Part shown: positions 17,900 through 27,023 of the stretch, one piece after another
Layout of the letters: each line of letters begins with the position of its first letter
How positions within the stretch are numbered: position 1 is the first letter of the stretch
Assembly (NCBI GenBank): GCA_019058445.1
Contig: JAHPZA010000006.1
Span: forward strand, 434,001-498,000
Source of the DNA: Promethearchaeota archaeon
GTDB lineage: Archaea; Asgardarchaeota; Lokiarchaeia; Sigyniarchaeales; SOKP01
Reading direction: 5' to 3'
DNA length: 64,000 bases
Notes under the pieces: model-generated
What the model was told of the DNA's origin: nothing
Seen by the model: the letters and a program-made list of their open reading frames with translations, nothing else
The model's database searches: none
Position numbers and translations under genes: made by a program

Positions 17900-18889
17900 A
17901 TGTTAACCTTATTTATTTGGATTGGATTATTTAGCATTGGATATCTAATTATATTTTTCTCTGCCGATATTTTTCTTGATAATTTAAAAGATTTATGCAT
18001 TATGTATAACATATCTCCTTTTATTATCGGATTATTAGTTCTTGGAATTGATCCAGAAGAGTCTATCGCATCCATTGTAGCAGCTATGAACGGACTTCAT
18101 TATGTCGCAATCGGAAATGTCATAGGTAATTCAATAATAGCATTGTCTTTATGCTTTGCGATGCCTGCTTTTTTCTATAAAATTGAAATTGAATCGGTAC
18201 CTCAATTTTACTTTATTATAATATATACAAGCATGATTCTCATTCTTATTGGGTTCTTAATCTATTTAGGATTATTTATATTCGGGATTTTGGCTCTCAT
18301 CCTTTATTTTTTCTATGTTTATAGGAATTTAAGACATTTCTCTAAAGAGGGGGATATTGATTTTATAACAGTGAAAGAGAATGAAAGAAAAATAAAATTT
18401 AAGCAATTAGATATCAAGAAATCCTCAAAACTGAAAAAAATTGTATTAGTTATAAGTAGTTTTATCTTTATCTTCATCGGGGGAGAACTTCTTATTATAG
18501 CAACAGAAAAACTTATCCTTATTACTCAAATACCCGAAGCCCTTTTTGGTTTTGTTATCATTGCTTTTGTTACTAACGTGGAAGAATTAACTTTGGTTTT
18601 TAAATCGATTAAAAAACAGACTGTAGAGATTGGATTTGGAGGTATGATTGGAAAATTAATCTGGAATCTAACTATAACTTTCGGAATTAGTGGTATGCTC
18701 GTAATGAATATAGAATTTACGTGGATCTTGATTTGGAACTGGCTTATCCTCTTTGGTTTAATACTCTATTTTAATATCATCTCTAAAAAGAAATTTATTG
18801 GGAAGAAAGATGGAATCATTTTAATGTCTTTTTTTATCCTATTTATAATAATAAATCTCTTGATATTTGGATTAACATTTAAAAATTGA
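17900..18889 (+). CDS. NCX-family sodium/calcium exchanger-like membrane protein
   Basis: A 329-residue protein with about ten transmembrane segments in two inverted halves. The first alpha-repeat has GIDPEESIAS and IGNVIGNSIIA, close to the CaCA family motifs with the ion-binding Glu. The second repeat is divergent (FVTNVEELTLVF and GFGGMIGKLIWN) but keeps the acidic residue and glycine pattern. Family members exchange Ca2+ for Na+ or H+. The degenerate second repeat makes the substrate uncertain. The start ATG at 17900 leads directly into the first membrane helix. Confidence 0.75.
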   Translation: MLTLFIWIGLFSIGYLIIFFSADIFLDNLKDLCIMYNISPFIIGLLVLGIDPEESIASIVAAMNGLHYVAIGNVIGNSIIALSLCFAMPAFFYKIEIESVPQFYFIIIYTSMILILIGFLIYLGLFIFGILALILYFFYVYRNLRHFSKEGDIDFITVKENERKIKFKQLDIKKSSKLKKIVLVISSFIFIFIGGELLIIATEKLILITQIPEALFGFVIIAFVTNVEELTLVFKSIKKQTVEIGFGGMIGKLIWNLTITFGISGMLVMNIEFTWILIWNWLILFGLILYFNIISKKKFIGKKDGIILMSFFILFIIINLLIFGLTFKN

Positions 18890-18906
18890 GTTAAATGTTT
18901 TCACTT

Positions 18907-19443
18907 TTAATAGTAATCTGTCCGAATTTCTTCAAATTCCATTGACTTGATAAAATTATATGCTACAGGATTATTAACATATACCTCGCATCTAATTTCT
19001 TTAATCCCTCTGGGCTTAAAATAATCCCAAGCTGCTATACATAAACTTGTACCAATTCCTTTACGTCGAAACTTAGGGGATACCGCCCAATCCGTAATGG
19101 TCACATACTCACTATTTGGACCCTCAAATTCTAAGATGATTAACCCCGCAATACTATCTTTCATTTCAGCTACTAAAATTACTGATTCCGGATCTTCGTC
19201 CATATCTCTTACTATATCAATATTAATCGGTAAAATTTTCGCGTGTAAATTCTTATAAGCTTTGTTATATATAGGTACAATACTTTCATAATCATCTTCT
19301 TTAACTTCTCTAATAATCGGGAGTTCACTATACGGTTTAATTCTATCTCTAAATTTTTTCTCGAATTCTGAAGTGATCTTTTCAATCGGAAGTTTTAATA
19401 CAACGTTTGCAAAAAAACCTTTTTTTTTCTTCAGAATTCTCAA
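18907..19443 (-). CDS. GNAT family N-acetyltransferase
   Basis: A 178-residue protein. The acetyl-CoA binding motif A is seen as VSPKFRRKGIGTSLCIAAW, followed by VNNPVAYNFIKSMEF (motif B). It starts at TTG 19443 behind a GAGAGG sequence. About 45 N-terminal residues precede the GNAT core, and this segment has a decayed copy at 21001-21117. The acceptor is unknown; it could be a small amine or a protein N-terminus. It stands alone, convergent with the exchanger. Confidence 0.82.
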   Translation of the reverse strand: MRILKKKKGFFANVVLKLPIEKITSEFEKKFRDRIKPYSELPIIREVKEDDYESIVPIYNKAYKNLHAKILPINIDIVRDMDEDPESVILVAEMKDSIAGLIILEFEGPNSEYVTITDWAVSPKFRRKGIGTSLCIAAWDYFKPRGIKEIRCEVYVNNPVAYNFIKSMEFEEIRTDYY

Positions 19444-19653
19444 CCTCTCTATTAAGTATGTTTGAAAGTAAGGATAGCAAATGGATTAATAGATTATTTA
19501 ATAGAATTATTAATTGCATATATCCATCTCATTATTAATAAATATATTAATTACGATGGCTGTTTGAATAAAAAAGAGTTTTTAAGCCATAAAAACCAAC
19601 CTTGTAATGTATCGTGAAAATTGAGGATAAAAATTATTAGTTCTTAAACCTCA

Positions 19654-20424
19654 TTATTTTTCTTCAACAGCCATTACAATGAATCCAATCAAAATGGGAG
19701 TCAAAGAAAGTAAAAAGATGAAATACCAAATAAAATAAATATAGACCAAATCTGAGAAATGCCAGGGAGCCCATCCATGATATGAAATCATTACTCCAAA
19801 AAAACCTAATGCTACAAATTTAGGTCCATTTTGTTTTGTTTTATATCCGTAATATGCAAAAATATAAAACATCGTAAAGCACACAGGAATCCAAATAGTA
19901 TGAAGGAATAAATACATTGTAAATTCAATAGGATTTTTGGAAGGAATAATAAATAGTCCCAGAATCAACCATGTAAATCCCATAATTAAAGTTATAATAC
20001 TCGGAATTTGTTGAAGGGTTTTATTTTCTGTTAAAATTTTTAATAAGCCATATAATATCCCCGCAGCCCATACAATCATCCCCCATCTATATATAAAAAA
20101 ATGAAAGACAGAGAGATTCTCATTCGCTATACTATAGCCTAAAGCTCTGAATAGGTGTGCTAAAAATGTTATGCTATATATAAAAAAGGAAATACTCCAA
20201 ATAATCAATGATGGGTTTTTTTTTCCCGTTTTAAACCATCTATATAATAAAAATCCCGCAATCGACCATAAGAGGATAATTGTGTTCAAAGCGAGACCAA
20301 ATAAAAAGAAGGTCTTTTCCAAGGCAGGAATCGATACACCACGAGGTAAAAAAATCAAAACATAGGTCGAAATTATCCCAATAATAACTAAACCTAAAAA
20401 ATAAAGTAAATGTATCTTTTCCAT
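19654..20424 (-). CDS. Seven-helix membrane protein, hypothetical
   Basis: A 256-residue protein with seven predicted transmembrane segments and short loops. The preferred start is ATG 20424, five bases after the stop of the upstream longin-like gene; a TTG at 20436 would give a small overlap. The helices are rich in Trp, Tyr and Phe, with FIYRWGMIVWAAG and SYHGWAPWHFSDLVY as distinctive parts. There is no Lys in the last helix as expected for a rhodopsin. The tight spacing implies translational coupling with the longin-like protein. The function is unknown; a receptor or sensor is only a guess. Confidence 0.6.
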   Translation of the reverse strand: MEKIHLLYFLGLVIIGIISTYVLIFLPRGVSIPALEKTFFLFGLALNTIILLWSIAGFLLYRWFKTGKKNPSLIIWSISFFIYSITFLAHLFRALGYSIANENLSVFHFFIYRWGMIVWAAGILYGLLKILTENKTLQQIPSIITLIMGFTWLILGLFIIPSKNPIEFTMYLFLHTIWIPVCFTMFYIFAYYGYKTKQNGPKFVALGFFGVMISYHGWAPWHFSDLVYIYFIWYFIFLLSLTPILIGFIVMAVEEK

Positions 20425-20429
20425 AAGTA

Positions 20430-20942
20430 TTACCAACTTAGTTTCTTGAATTTCTTAACTATTTCTCCCTCTTTAAGATCCGGTGATAATTTCCGAGTTT
20501 TTAAATCTTCAAAACATTTTAATAGTATTTGCTTTAATTCTGCTTTTTTTGCTTGAATTTCAGTATGATTAAGATCGATATCAGTATTTTGGTAAAAAAC
20601 TTTATAGACATTAGGGGTTCTTTTTATTTTAAGTGCGTATTCCATTAGAATATCCTGGAATGTCCGCGTATTATAATTTTCATCTGTAATTACTGAGAGC
20701 ATGACCATCTCAACTTTACCACGCCCCCAGACTGAAGGAATTTCAATAAATAAATTTGTGATTTTAATATTTTCTTTTCTAATTGTAATCTCAAAGAAGT
20801 GCTCCTCTATATCTAAATCAAATATCCTCCTAACTTTGCTGCCAATCTTTTCGGGAATGACCTCTGGAAATGAAAACACTATCTCTGGACCAGTCCAGCT
20901 ATTAAAATGTAATAAAAGGAGATCTAATGTATCAATGCTCAT
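20430..20942 (-). CDS. Longin-like Asgard protein (paralogue of 34598-35053)
   Basis: A 170-residue protein. The N-terminal pattern LLLLHFNSWTGPEIVFSFPE followed by FDLDIEEHFFEI is shared with the 151-residue protein at 34.6 kb (VKGPEILLSYPE and FDLDINETFFEI). Both continue with NLFIEIPSVWGRG or NLYFEVISEWARG and then MLS, with a Tyr-rich stretch after that. An N-terminal strand ending in GPEI is typical of longin and roadblock-like folds that serve GTPase regulators. I infer a longin-like fold, with a role in GTPase or membrane regulation in view of the coupled 7TM gene. Not proven by sequence alone. Confidence 0.55.
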   Translation of the reverse strand: MSIDTLDLLLLHFNSWTGPEIVFSFPEVIPEKIGSKVRRIFDLDIEEHFFEITIRKENIKITNLFIEIPSVWGRGKVEMVMLSVITDENYNTRTFQDILMEYALKIKRTPNVYKVFYQNTDIDLNHTEIQAKKAELKQILLKCFEDLKTRKLSPDLKEGEIVKKFKKLSW

Positions 20943-21000
20943 ATTTATGCTATCTTTTCATTTTCCCTTAAATATCTTAAGAAAGAAGTATTATTTAAAT

Positions 21001-21117
21001 TTATAATAATTCACTATACGGTTTAATTCTATCAATAAATTTCTTCTGGAATTCTAAAGTTATTCTTTCAATTTGTAGTTTCAACCGAATACAACTAGAA
21101 GTGAAAAAAATTTCATG
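21001..21117 (-). pseudogene. Decayed N-terminal copy of the GNAT gene
   Basis: Read on the minus strand, this stretch gives LKLQIERITLEFQKKF then IDRIKPYSELL and a TAA. That matches LKLPIEKITSEFEKKF and RDRIKPYSELP of the intact GNAT at 18907-19443. No usable start codon remains in frame and the acetyltransferase core is absent. The two copies are in the same orientation, 1.6 kb apart, and flank the longin-like/7TM pair. A local duplication followed by loss is the simplest reading. Confidence 0.75.
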
Positions 21118-21134
21118 AGAAAAAAGCGGTTAGT

Positions 21135-21752
21135 TTAAATAAAGAAGTCCATTAGATCATAAATCTCTATTAATTGCTCGATCGTGAGATTTGCATATCC
21201 TTTCAAATCATCAAACGTTTTATTTTGAAGAGATTTTTGATCTGTCCAAAAAATAGTATAGATTATGCCAAGATATTTACCATAGGCTAATAATCCGTCC
21301 TCAATCGGAATTTGTATTGCTCCAAAGGTATTTTCATCACCATTCTCCAAGAGAAAATCTATTAATGTAAGATAGAATTTTGAACTCATAAACGCTCTAT
21401 CAGTTACATTAGCAACTTTATATTCAAATCCTCTATTAGCCTTACGAGGTACCTTTAAATGATAGAATCTTAATGTTTTTTTAAGTTCATTAATTCTCTC
21501 CATAGCACCTTCAAGCAATTCATCATTAACAGAAGAGAGCTCTCCATGATCATCTATCTTTTGACTACCCCGATGCTTCCCGTGATCATCTATAAACGCA
21601 ATAAAAGGAGGGCATTGTTCATTATCGGGATGTTCTTTTATCAAAACCGTAAAAAGACCTTGCTTTTTCGTATATTCGACATATTTTTTGAAGTTCATTT
21701 GACAGTATGGACAAATTATATTCAATAATGTCTTTTCTTCATTACTAACCAT
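21135..21752 (-). CDS. Hypothetical protein with N-terminal CPYC motif
   Basis: A 205-residue protein. NIICPYCQMNFKKYVEY near the N-terminus gives one CxxC, and NEQCPPFIAFIDDHGKH supplies another Cys and His, so a zinc site is possible. A DHGKHRG/DDHGE repeat follows, then a mostly helical domain with KVPRKANRGFEYKVANVTDR. The C-terminal half (SSKFYLTLIDFLLENGDENT) resembles no family that I know. It is monocistronic, 382 bases upstream of the longin-like gene. The function is unknown. Confidence 0.55.
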   Translation of the reverse strand: MVSNEEKTLLNIICPYCQMNFKKYVEYTKKQGLFTVLIKEHPDNEQCPPFIAFIDDHGKHRGSQKIDDHGELSSVNDELLEGAMERINELKKTLRFYHLKVPRKANRGFEYKVANVTDRAFMSSKFYLTLIDFLLENGDENTFGAIQIPIEDGLLAYGKYLGIIYTIFWTDQKSLQNKTFDDLKGYANLTIEQLIEIYDLMDFFI

Positions 21753-21997
21753 ATTATTTCATTTCATTAATCTAATTGAAACTTTTAAACTTTAACAAAA
21801 GATACGATTGTTAGAGGTATTATCCCGTTCAAAAGTGATTGTTCTAAAACAAAACTTTTTTTCATATAAATAACCAAGTATGGACTTTTAAAGTTTAAGA
21901 AAAGAAAAAAAAAAGAATAAAATTCCTGTTTATTTAAGATTTTCGTAATAAATATAAAAGTTTAAGTTTAAAAAAGAAATATAAAAAAAAAATGAAT

Positions 21998-22297
21998 TTA
22001 TTTTTTCTTTAAATAAATAATTGCGTAGAACACCACACACATCAAAATTATGGAAAGAAAAACACCTACTATGCCTGCGACGTAATCACTCTCAATCCAT
22101 CCTAAAATTGGTTCCCAAGGCGAGGGTAAACTTTCTAGCCATTCTTCACCTCTCGCATTGATTAGAACTCTCTCTAATCCATCGGGATCTTCAGATAAAA
22201 TTCCGATCGCAAATCCAACAGCTATCATGACCATTAAAACTACAATAATAATTACAACAGTTAAAATGGGCCATTTATATTTTTCAAACTCTACCAT
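21998..22297 (-). CDS. PDGLE-domain membrane protein (CbiN/NikN-like)
   Basis: A 99-residue protein with two transmembrane helices (residues about 9-32 and 73-96). Between them is SEDPDGLERVLINARGEEW, the PDGLE motif of the small CbiN/NikN-type component. It follows the CbiM gene with a 3-base gap, the usual order for Co/Ni ECF transporters. The small subunit assists CbiM in metal loading. The ATPase and T components (CbiO and CbiQ) are not next to it but at 42.2-43.8 kb. Confidence 0.85.
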   Translation of the reverse strand: MVEFEKYKWPILTVVIIIVVLMVMIAVGFAIGILSEDPDGLERVLINARGEEWLESLPSPWEPILGWIESDYVAGIVGVFLSIILMCVVFYAIIYLKKK

Positions 22298-22300
22298 TTC

Positions 22301-22972
22301 TTAGCTCACCCCTAATATTTCTTCTGTTGTTATGAGTTCTGGTTTTGTCTTGTAAATGAAATACACTATAAACGCGGAAATTATTGCTTCCCCAATTCCA
22401 ATTATGAGATGCCAAAATACCATCGCAGGAATAGCGATTGACATTGGTATGGCTCCTCCAATCCCTATCTCAATGCCTGCTATTAAAGCCGCTAAAACTA
22501 TGGCAATATATGATCCTATAGCCGTTGCAATAGTGACTTTCTTTTCTTTCTCCATATTTGTCTTGTTTAATCCCATCATAATGAGTTTTACGATATAAAA
22601 ACCAACCATTCCGCCGATGATGCCCATATTAAATGTATTTGCGCCGATTGCTGTTATCCCGCCATCACCAAATAAAGATTGTACAATTAAAATCATAAAA
22701 ATCACGACAACTGCTGCCCAGGGTCCTAAAATTACGCCAACTAAGGTACCTCCTACCAAATGCCCTGAAGTACCGCCTGGAACTGGATAGTTGACAAACT
22801 GAAATGCAAAGATAGTTGCCGCTAAAACACCGATATAGGGGATTAATTTCTCTGAATCTTCATCTTCGAAAGAATTTCTAATTTTTTTGAAACCAAAGAC
22901 CAGTACCACTATGGTTACAATCCATAATACTACCGTGGTCACAGGATCCAACAAACCATCCGGAATATGCAT
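22301..22972 (-). CDS. cbiM: Cobalt/nickel ECF transporter substrate-binding protein CbiM
   Basis: A 223-residue integral membrane protein beginning MHIPDGLLDP. The N-terminal Met-His-x-x-Asp is the metal-binding N-terminus of CbiM/NikM (His2 is a ligand). NYPVPGGTSGHLVGG is the second family signature and carries another His ligand. About six transmembrane helices are seen. It imports Co2+ or Ni2+, for B12 or nickel enzymes, together with the PDGLE protein and an energy-coupling CbiQ/CbiO module, candidates for which lie 20 kb away in this window. Confidence 0.92.
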   Translation of the reverse strand: MHIPDGLLDPVTTVVLWIVTIVVLVFGFKKIRNSFEDEDSEKLIPYIGVLAATIFAFQFVNYPVPGGTSGHLVGGTLVGVILGPWAAVVVIFMILIVQSLFGDGGITAIGANTFNMGIIGGMVGFYIVKLIMMGLNKTNMEKEKKVTIATAIGSYIAIVLAALIAGIEIGIGGAIPMSIAIPAMVFWHLIIGIGEAIISAFIVYFIYKTKPELITTEEILGVS

Positions 22973-23287
22973 TTTTTTTTTAAAACCTCTATTAATTCGA
23001 ATATCTAAGTTTTTAATGATTTTTAAAGTCAGTATTAATAAATTATAAAGAAATAATACTGAGGAAAAAAAGGATTAATCCTTTATAAATGAGTATGAAA
23101 AAATTAGAAGAAAGTATGAAAGTGCATTTTTGAAAAAATAAATCTCGTATTTTCTGAAAGATAATTTAATTTTAAAGAAAATATGATTTGGTGATTAGGA
23201 TTATATTTTTTAAAATTACCATATTTTACTTAAAAATCTAACTTCTGAAAAATAATAGTTTTAAATACTTAAATTTCTATTATATTA
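22973..23287. other. Intergenic region, nothing recognised
   Basis: This is 315 bases of strongly AT-rich sequence between divergent cbiM and the LRR gene. It contains T-runs and TATA-like tracts (for example near 23250-23265, TTTTAAATACTTAAAT) that probably belong to the LRR promoter. I see no RNA gene, hairpin of note or coding frame. Confidence 0.4.
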
Positions 23288-24142
23288 TTGATTATGAGTG
23301 AAGAAAATTATGTTATGTATAAAGGGAAAAGTTATATCGTAATAAATTACAATCTTACCATCATTGAGGAAAGTTGCATAAAAAAGTATACACGATTAGA
23401 TTTGGATAACAAAGGAATTAAGAGTATTAGGGATATAAAGGGGCTTGATGGTCTCAGTAGCTTAGATATGTTATATCTATGAGGTAATGAGATAAAGGAG
23501 ATTGAAGGTCTTGATAATCTTCGAAATTTAAAGTGGTTAGATTTAACGAATAATCAAATCCGTGAAATTAAAGGTTTAGACAATCTTACTGAGCTAACTC
23601 ACTTGTATTTAGGGGGCAATCAAATTTCTGAAATTAAAGGTCTTGAAAAACTGGTAAATTTAAAACATCTAAGTCTCGAAGTTAATAAGATAGATGGAAT
23701 TCAAGGGCTTAATAAACTCAGAAAACTAATAACTTTATTTTTAGATGGCAATAAAATAACCGAGATTGAGGGATTAGAAAATCTAATGGAATTAAAGTTT
23801 TTAAGTCTAGAAAATAATAGGATCTCTGAAATTAAGGGGCTCGAGAGTATTACAAATTTGTTAGAGTTGAGACTAAATAATAATGAAATAACTAAATTTA
23901 AGGGCCTAAAAACACTAAAAAAATTAGGATGTCTAATTCTTAATAATAATAAAATTAATGAAATGGAGTTTCTGGATAATTTTGATAGACTTTTTGATTT
24001 AAGACTAGAAAATAATGAAATAACAGAAATAGAGGGATTAAATTTGCTAAAAAGCTTACAGGTTATAGTTATAGATGGCAATCCTATTCCTATGAGAACA
24101 TTAGGGGTTTTGAGAAATAATTATTCACTGAATCCTCTATAG
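23288..24142 (+). pseudogene. Leucine-rich repeat protein interrupted by an in-frame TGA
   Basis: A single frame from 23288 to 24142 encodes LRRs of the SDS22-like 22-residue type (for example LENNRISEIKGLESITNLL and LDGNKITEIEGLENLMEL), about ten in all. The frame is broken only by TGA at 23480-23482, between LDMLYL and GNEIKEIEGL. At the equivalent place the next repeats have Gly, Thr, Glu or Asp. TGA is one base from GGA or CGA, so a nonsense mutation is likely. Without that codon it would be a 284-residue LRR protein. If the downstream part is expressed, ATG 23603 is a possible start. Readthrough or a sequencing error cannot be excluded. Confidence 0.75.
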
Positions 24143-24177
24143 TTGATAATAAAATCTTAGATGATGTTAAATTATTG

Positions 24178-24480
24178 TTAAAATTTAAAATTCTCATAAG
24201 ATATTGTGATCTCGGTTCTAAAATCTATTCTAATTGCATCAGTATTTGGTACAAAATCTAATATTCTAAAATACATTATTCCACCTCGAGAATCGATTCT
24301 AAATACTTCTCCTTTTGTCAGTATTTTTCTTGAAGTTAAATTTATAATTAGACTTTTTAAGATTTCTTCTATATCTTCTTCAAATTTATTTGAGAGACCT
24401 CTATTTGATAATTTTATTAACAATATCTCTTCTAATGGCAAACCAAAAGTATTTAAGTTATCTAAATCAATTTTAAGCAA
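24178..24480 (-). CDS. Orphan CDC48 N-domain-like protein
   Basis: A 100-residue protein starting at TTG 24480. The C-terminal half, TKGEVFRIDSRGGIMYFRIL followed by DFVPNTDAIRIDFRTEITI, follows the pattern of the second subdomain of CDC48/p97 N-domains (KGD-x-F-x-V-x-GG-x3-F-x-V with a late T-x-I). No AAA module is attached. The protein may be an adaptor or a free-standing N-like domain. The assignment rests on the pattern only. It is convergent with the broken LRR gene. Confidence 0.45.
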   Translation of the reverse strand: MLKIDLDNLNTFGLPLEEILLIKLSNRGLSNKFEEDIEEILKSLIINLTSRKILTKGEVFRIDSRGGIMYFRILDFVPNTDAIRIDFRTEITISYENFKF

Positions 24481-24631
24481 ATCTAAAAATTAATAGAATG
24501 TCCTAATTGTGCTTCTATGTGTCAAAAAAATATGGAAAAAATGCCCTATTTATAAAACTGGGTTAAGAACAATTACAAAATGAAATTTAGAGGATTAAAA
24601 TAACTGAAAGAGGAAAAGAAGTGAATATCCT

Positions 24632-25363
24632 ATGAAATTTTACGTCCATGAAGATGAAATCGAACCTGTAAAGATCACGGAAACTGATATAAATATTATG
24701 GCTTCTAAACATAAATGGAATGGATCTGGAACTAAAGGAGACCCGTATATAATAGGGTCAAGCAAAAGTCTTCCAAAATCACTAATGATTCAAAAATCTA
24801 ACCTGTATATTATTATAAAGGGTTGTAATTTGCATAAATTAATCTTAAAAAAAGCAGAAAATTATACGATTGAAGGTTGTGAGTTTAATAAACTTATTAT
24901 TACAAAATGTTCTAATCTTTCCATTGAGAATTCAAACATCAATCGCTATTTCTTTTTAACTAATAGTGCAAACAATATTATTCAGAATTGTACAATTGCT
25001 AATCTTAATTTGGCGCATAGTTTTGAGAATAACTTTAGAAATTGCACAATTTATGAGGGAGAGACAACGTCAAGCAGAGCCAATATTATTGAGGACAGTG
25101 AGCTTCCTAAGATTTTCCAAGACATGCTGGAGCACGGCGGATTAGAGAAAAAGTTATATCCATTTTCTATGCTTGTACTATGTGGAGTATTTTCGTTGGT
25201 TTTCTTTCAATACATGAGATATGTAGATGAGAATCCTACTTTAGCTCTTGGAGCGGGAATAGGCATGTTGGGATTAATATTTGCATTTATAATAGTGACA
25301 ATTGGATTTTGGGATGAGAAAAGAAAATTGAAAAACTATTCTCCTAATCAAATTAGAAATTAG
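24632..25363 (+). CDS. Right-handed beta-helix protein with C-terminal membrane anchor
   Basis: A 243-residue protein. KWNGSGTKGDPYIIGSS near residue 28 is the typical entry strand of NosD/parallel beta-helix proteins. Then come short repeats with hydrophobic/polar alternation and Asn ladders (YTIEGCEFNKLII, NIIQNCTIANLNL and NNFRNCTIYEG). Two transmembrane helices lie at about 173-195 and 202-225. It would be a membrane-anchored beta-helix. Without a clear signal peptide the beta-helix may face the cytoplasm. The role is unknown. Confidence 0.65.
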   Translation: MKFYVHEDEIEPVKITETDINIMASKHKWNGSGTKGDPYIIGSSKSLPKSLMIQKSNLYIIIKGCNLHKLILKKAENYTIEGCEFNKLIITKCSNLSIENSNINRYFFLTNSANNIIQNCTIANLNLAHSFENNFRNCTIYEGETTSSRANIIEDSELPKIFQDMLEHGGLEKKLYPFSMLVLCGVFSLVFFQYMRYVDENPTLALGAGIGMLGLIFAFIIVTIGFWDEKRKLKNYSPNQIRN

Positions 25364-25552
25364 AATGAAACAAAGGGATTGTCTAAATTATTATTATTGA
25401 AAAGGATATAACAGAAGTAAAATATATTTGAATTTTCATTTGATTTTCATTATATAATTTCAAATCAAAAAGAGTTAAATCTCATCTACCTAAATATCTT
25501 ATTATCTTTAAAATATTAAAGTGATGGAAAACCTTCAAATAGGGAGACAAAA

Positions 25553-26923
25553 TTGAAATTTGAACCAAAAATTGAATCCGTAAGCAAACATGAGGTTCCC
25601 AAATGGTTTCATGATGCAAAGTTTGGAATCTTTATCCATTGGGGCCTTTATTCCGTGCCTGCATATGCACCAATTGGGCTGCGATATCCGGATGACATTA
25701 CAAAAATTGGAATTGAAGAATATTTGAAAAGAAATCCTTATGCGGAGTGGTATTTAAATACTCTAAGAATCGCAGGGAATCCTACAGAAAAATATCATCA
25801 AGAACATTATGGTAAAGATTTTTCTTATGATGACTTTATTCCATTATTCAATGAGGCAATCAAAAAGTGGAAGCCTGATGGATGGGCTGATCTTTTTAAA
25901 AAAGCTGGAGCGAGATATGTTGTATTAGTGACTAAACATCATGATGGATTTGTTTTGTGGTCAAGTAAATACCTAAATCCAAAGAAGGGGAAATATCAGG
26001 CAAGTCGAGACATTGCTGGAGAGCTTACGAAAGCAGTAAAGGCTAATGGAATGAAAATGGGCTTTTATTATTCTGGAGGATTAGATTGGTCAGTAAATCC
26101 ATATCCCATTAGTGATGGGAAGAGTTTTATAACAAATGTAGTTTCAGACCCAGAATATATTAAGTACGCCAATAACCAATGGTATGAATTAATTGATAAA
26201 TATGAGCCGTTAATTTTATGGAATGATATTGCATATCCCCCAAATACAAATATTAATGAAATTTTTGCCTATTTTTATAACAAGTTTCCCGAAGGAGTAA
26301 TTAATGATAGGTGGAGGCAACCTCAAAAAGGAGGGACGAAATTTCACTATGATTTCACAACGCCAGAGTATAAGACCTTTAAGAAAGCCAAAAAGCAAAA
26401 ATGGGAACTTACGAGAGGGATCAGCAATTCATTCAGCTTTAATCAATTCGACAATGAAGAAACTTACTTAACCATAGAAGAGTTAGTGCATTTATTAATT
26501 GATGTAGTGAGTAAAAACGGAAATTTGCTGCTGAATGTTGGTCCTATGGCAGATGGAACAATACCTGAAGCACAAAAAAAATGTTTATTAGGTCTTGGAA
26601 AATGGTTAGGCGTAAATGGAGAAGCAATTTTCGGAACGCGACCCTGGGAACGTGCTGAAACTAAAACAAGTGATAATCTTGAAGTCAGATTCACTGAGAA
26701 ACAAGATGTTCTCTATCTCTTCTTATTAGGCAAGCCTCAAGAGAATCATATTACGATTAAAAATCTCAAAATCAATCCTAATTCAACTATAGAATTGCTC
26801 GGGAATAAAAATGAGATAACTTGGTCCCAAGAAAACGATGACTTAACGATTTTAATTCCAGAAGACGTAGAAGATGCTGTTGCATTAACATTCGCAAATA
26901 CACCCAAACCTAATTTATCTTAA
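25553..26923 (+). CDS. Alpha-L-fucosidase, glycoside hydrolase family 29
   Basis: A 456-residue GH29 protein. Family blocks are AKFGIFIHWGLYSVPA, VVLVTKHHDGFVLW, MGFYYSGGLDW, LILWNDI with the probable nucleophile D225, and NGNLLLNVGPMADG. It starts at TTG 25553 with GGGAG just upstream (25543-25547). No signal peptide, so it is probably intracellular. It would remove terminal alpha-L-fucose. The C-terminal beta-domain is short. A GHMP-type sugar kinase at 38 kb could process a released sugar, but the two genes are not linked in an operon. Confidence 0.88.
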   Translation: MKFEPKIESVSKHEVPKWFHDAKFGIFIHWGLYSVPAYAPIGLRYPDDITKIGIEEYLKRNPYAEWYLNTLRIAGNPTEKYHQEHYGKDFSYDDFIPLFNEAIKKWKPDGWADLFKKAGARYVVLVTKHHDGFVLWSSKYLNPKKGKYQASRDIAGELTKAVKANGMKMGFYYSGGLDWSVNPYPISDGKSFITNVVSDPEYIKYANNQWYELIDKYEPLILWNDIAYPPNTNINEIFAYFYNKFPEGVINDRWRQPQKGGTKFHYDFTTPEYKTFKKAKKQKWELTRGISNSFSFNQFDNEETYLTIEELVHLLIDVVSKNGNLLLNVGPMADGTIPEAQKKCLLGLGKWLGVNGEAIFGTRPWERAETKTSDNLEVRFTEKQDVLYLFLLGKPQENHITIKNLKINPNSTIELLGNKNEITWSQENDDLTILIPEDVEDAVALTFANTPKPNLS

Positions 26924-27023
26924 TTTATGCGATGTTCAGTTAAAATCTGGATTTTGCATAATCTATACTTATATTGCTTAACCTTTTAAATTCTTTTTTG
27001 CAATATTGTTTGTTATTTTAAAA

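Noticed and set aside
23480..23482. TGA in the LRR gene as selenocysteine
   Set aside because: The position is a variable non-catalytic LRR site with no Cys in the neighbouring repeats, so Sec has no functional rationale.
24206..24493. 95-codon plus frame
   Set aside because: It is antisense to the CDC48-N-like gene, whose minus-strand translation shows a domain-like pattern.
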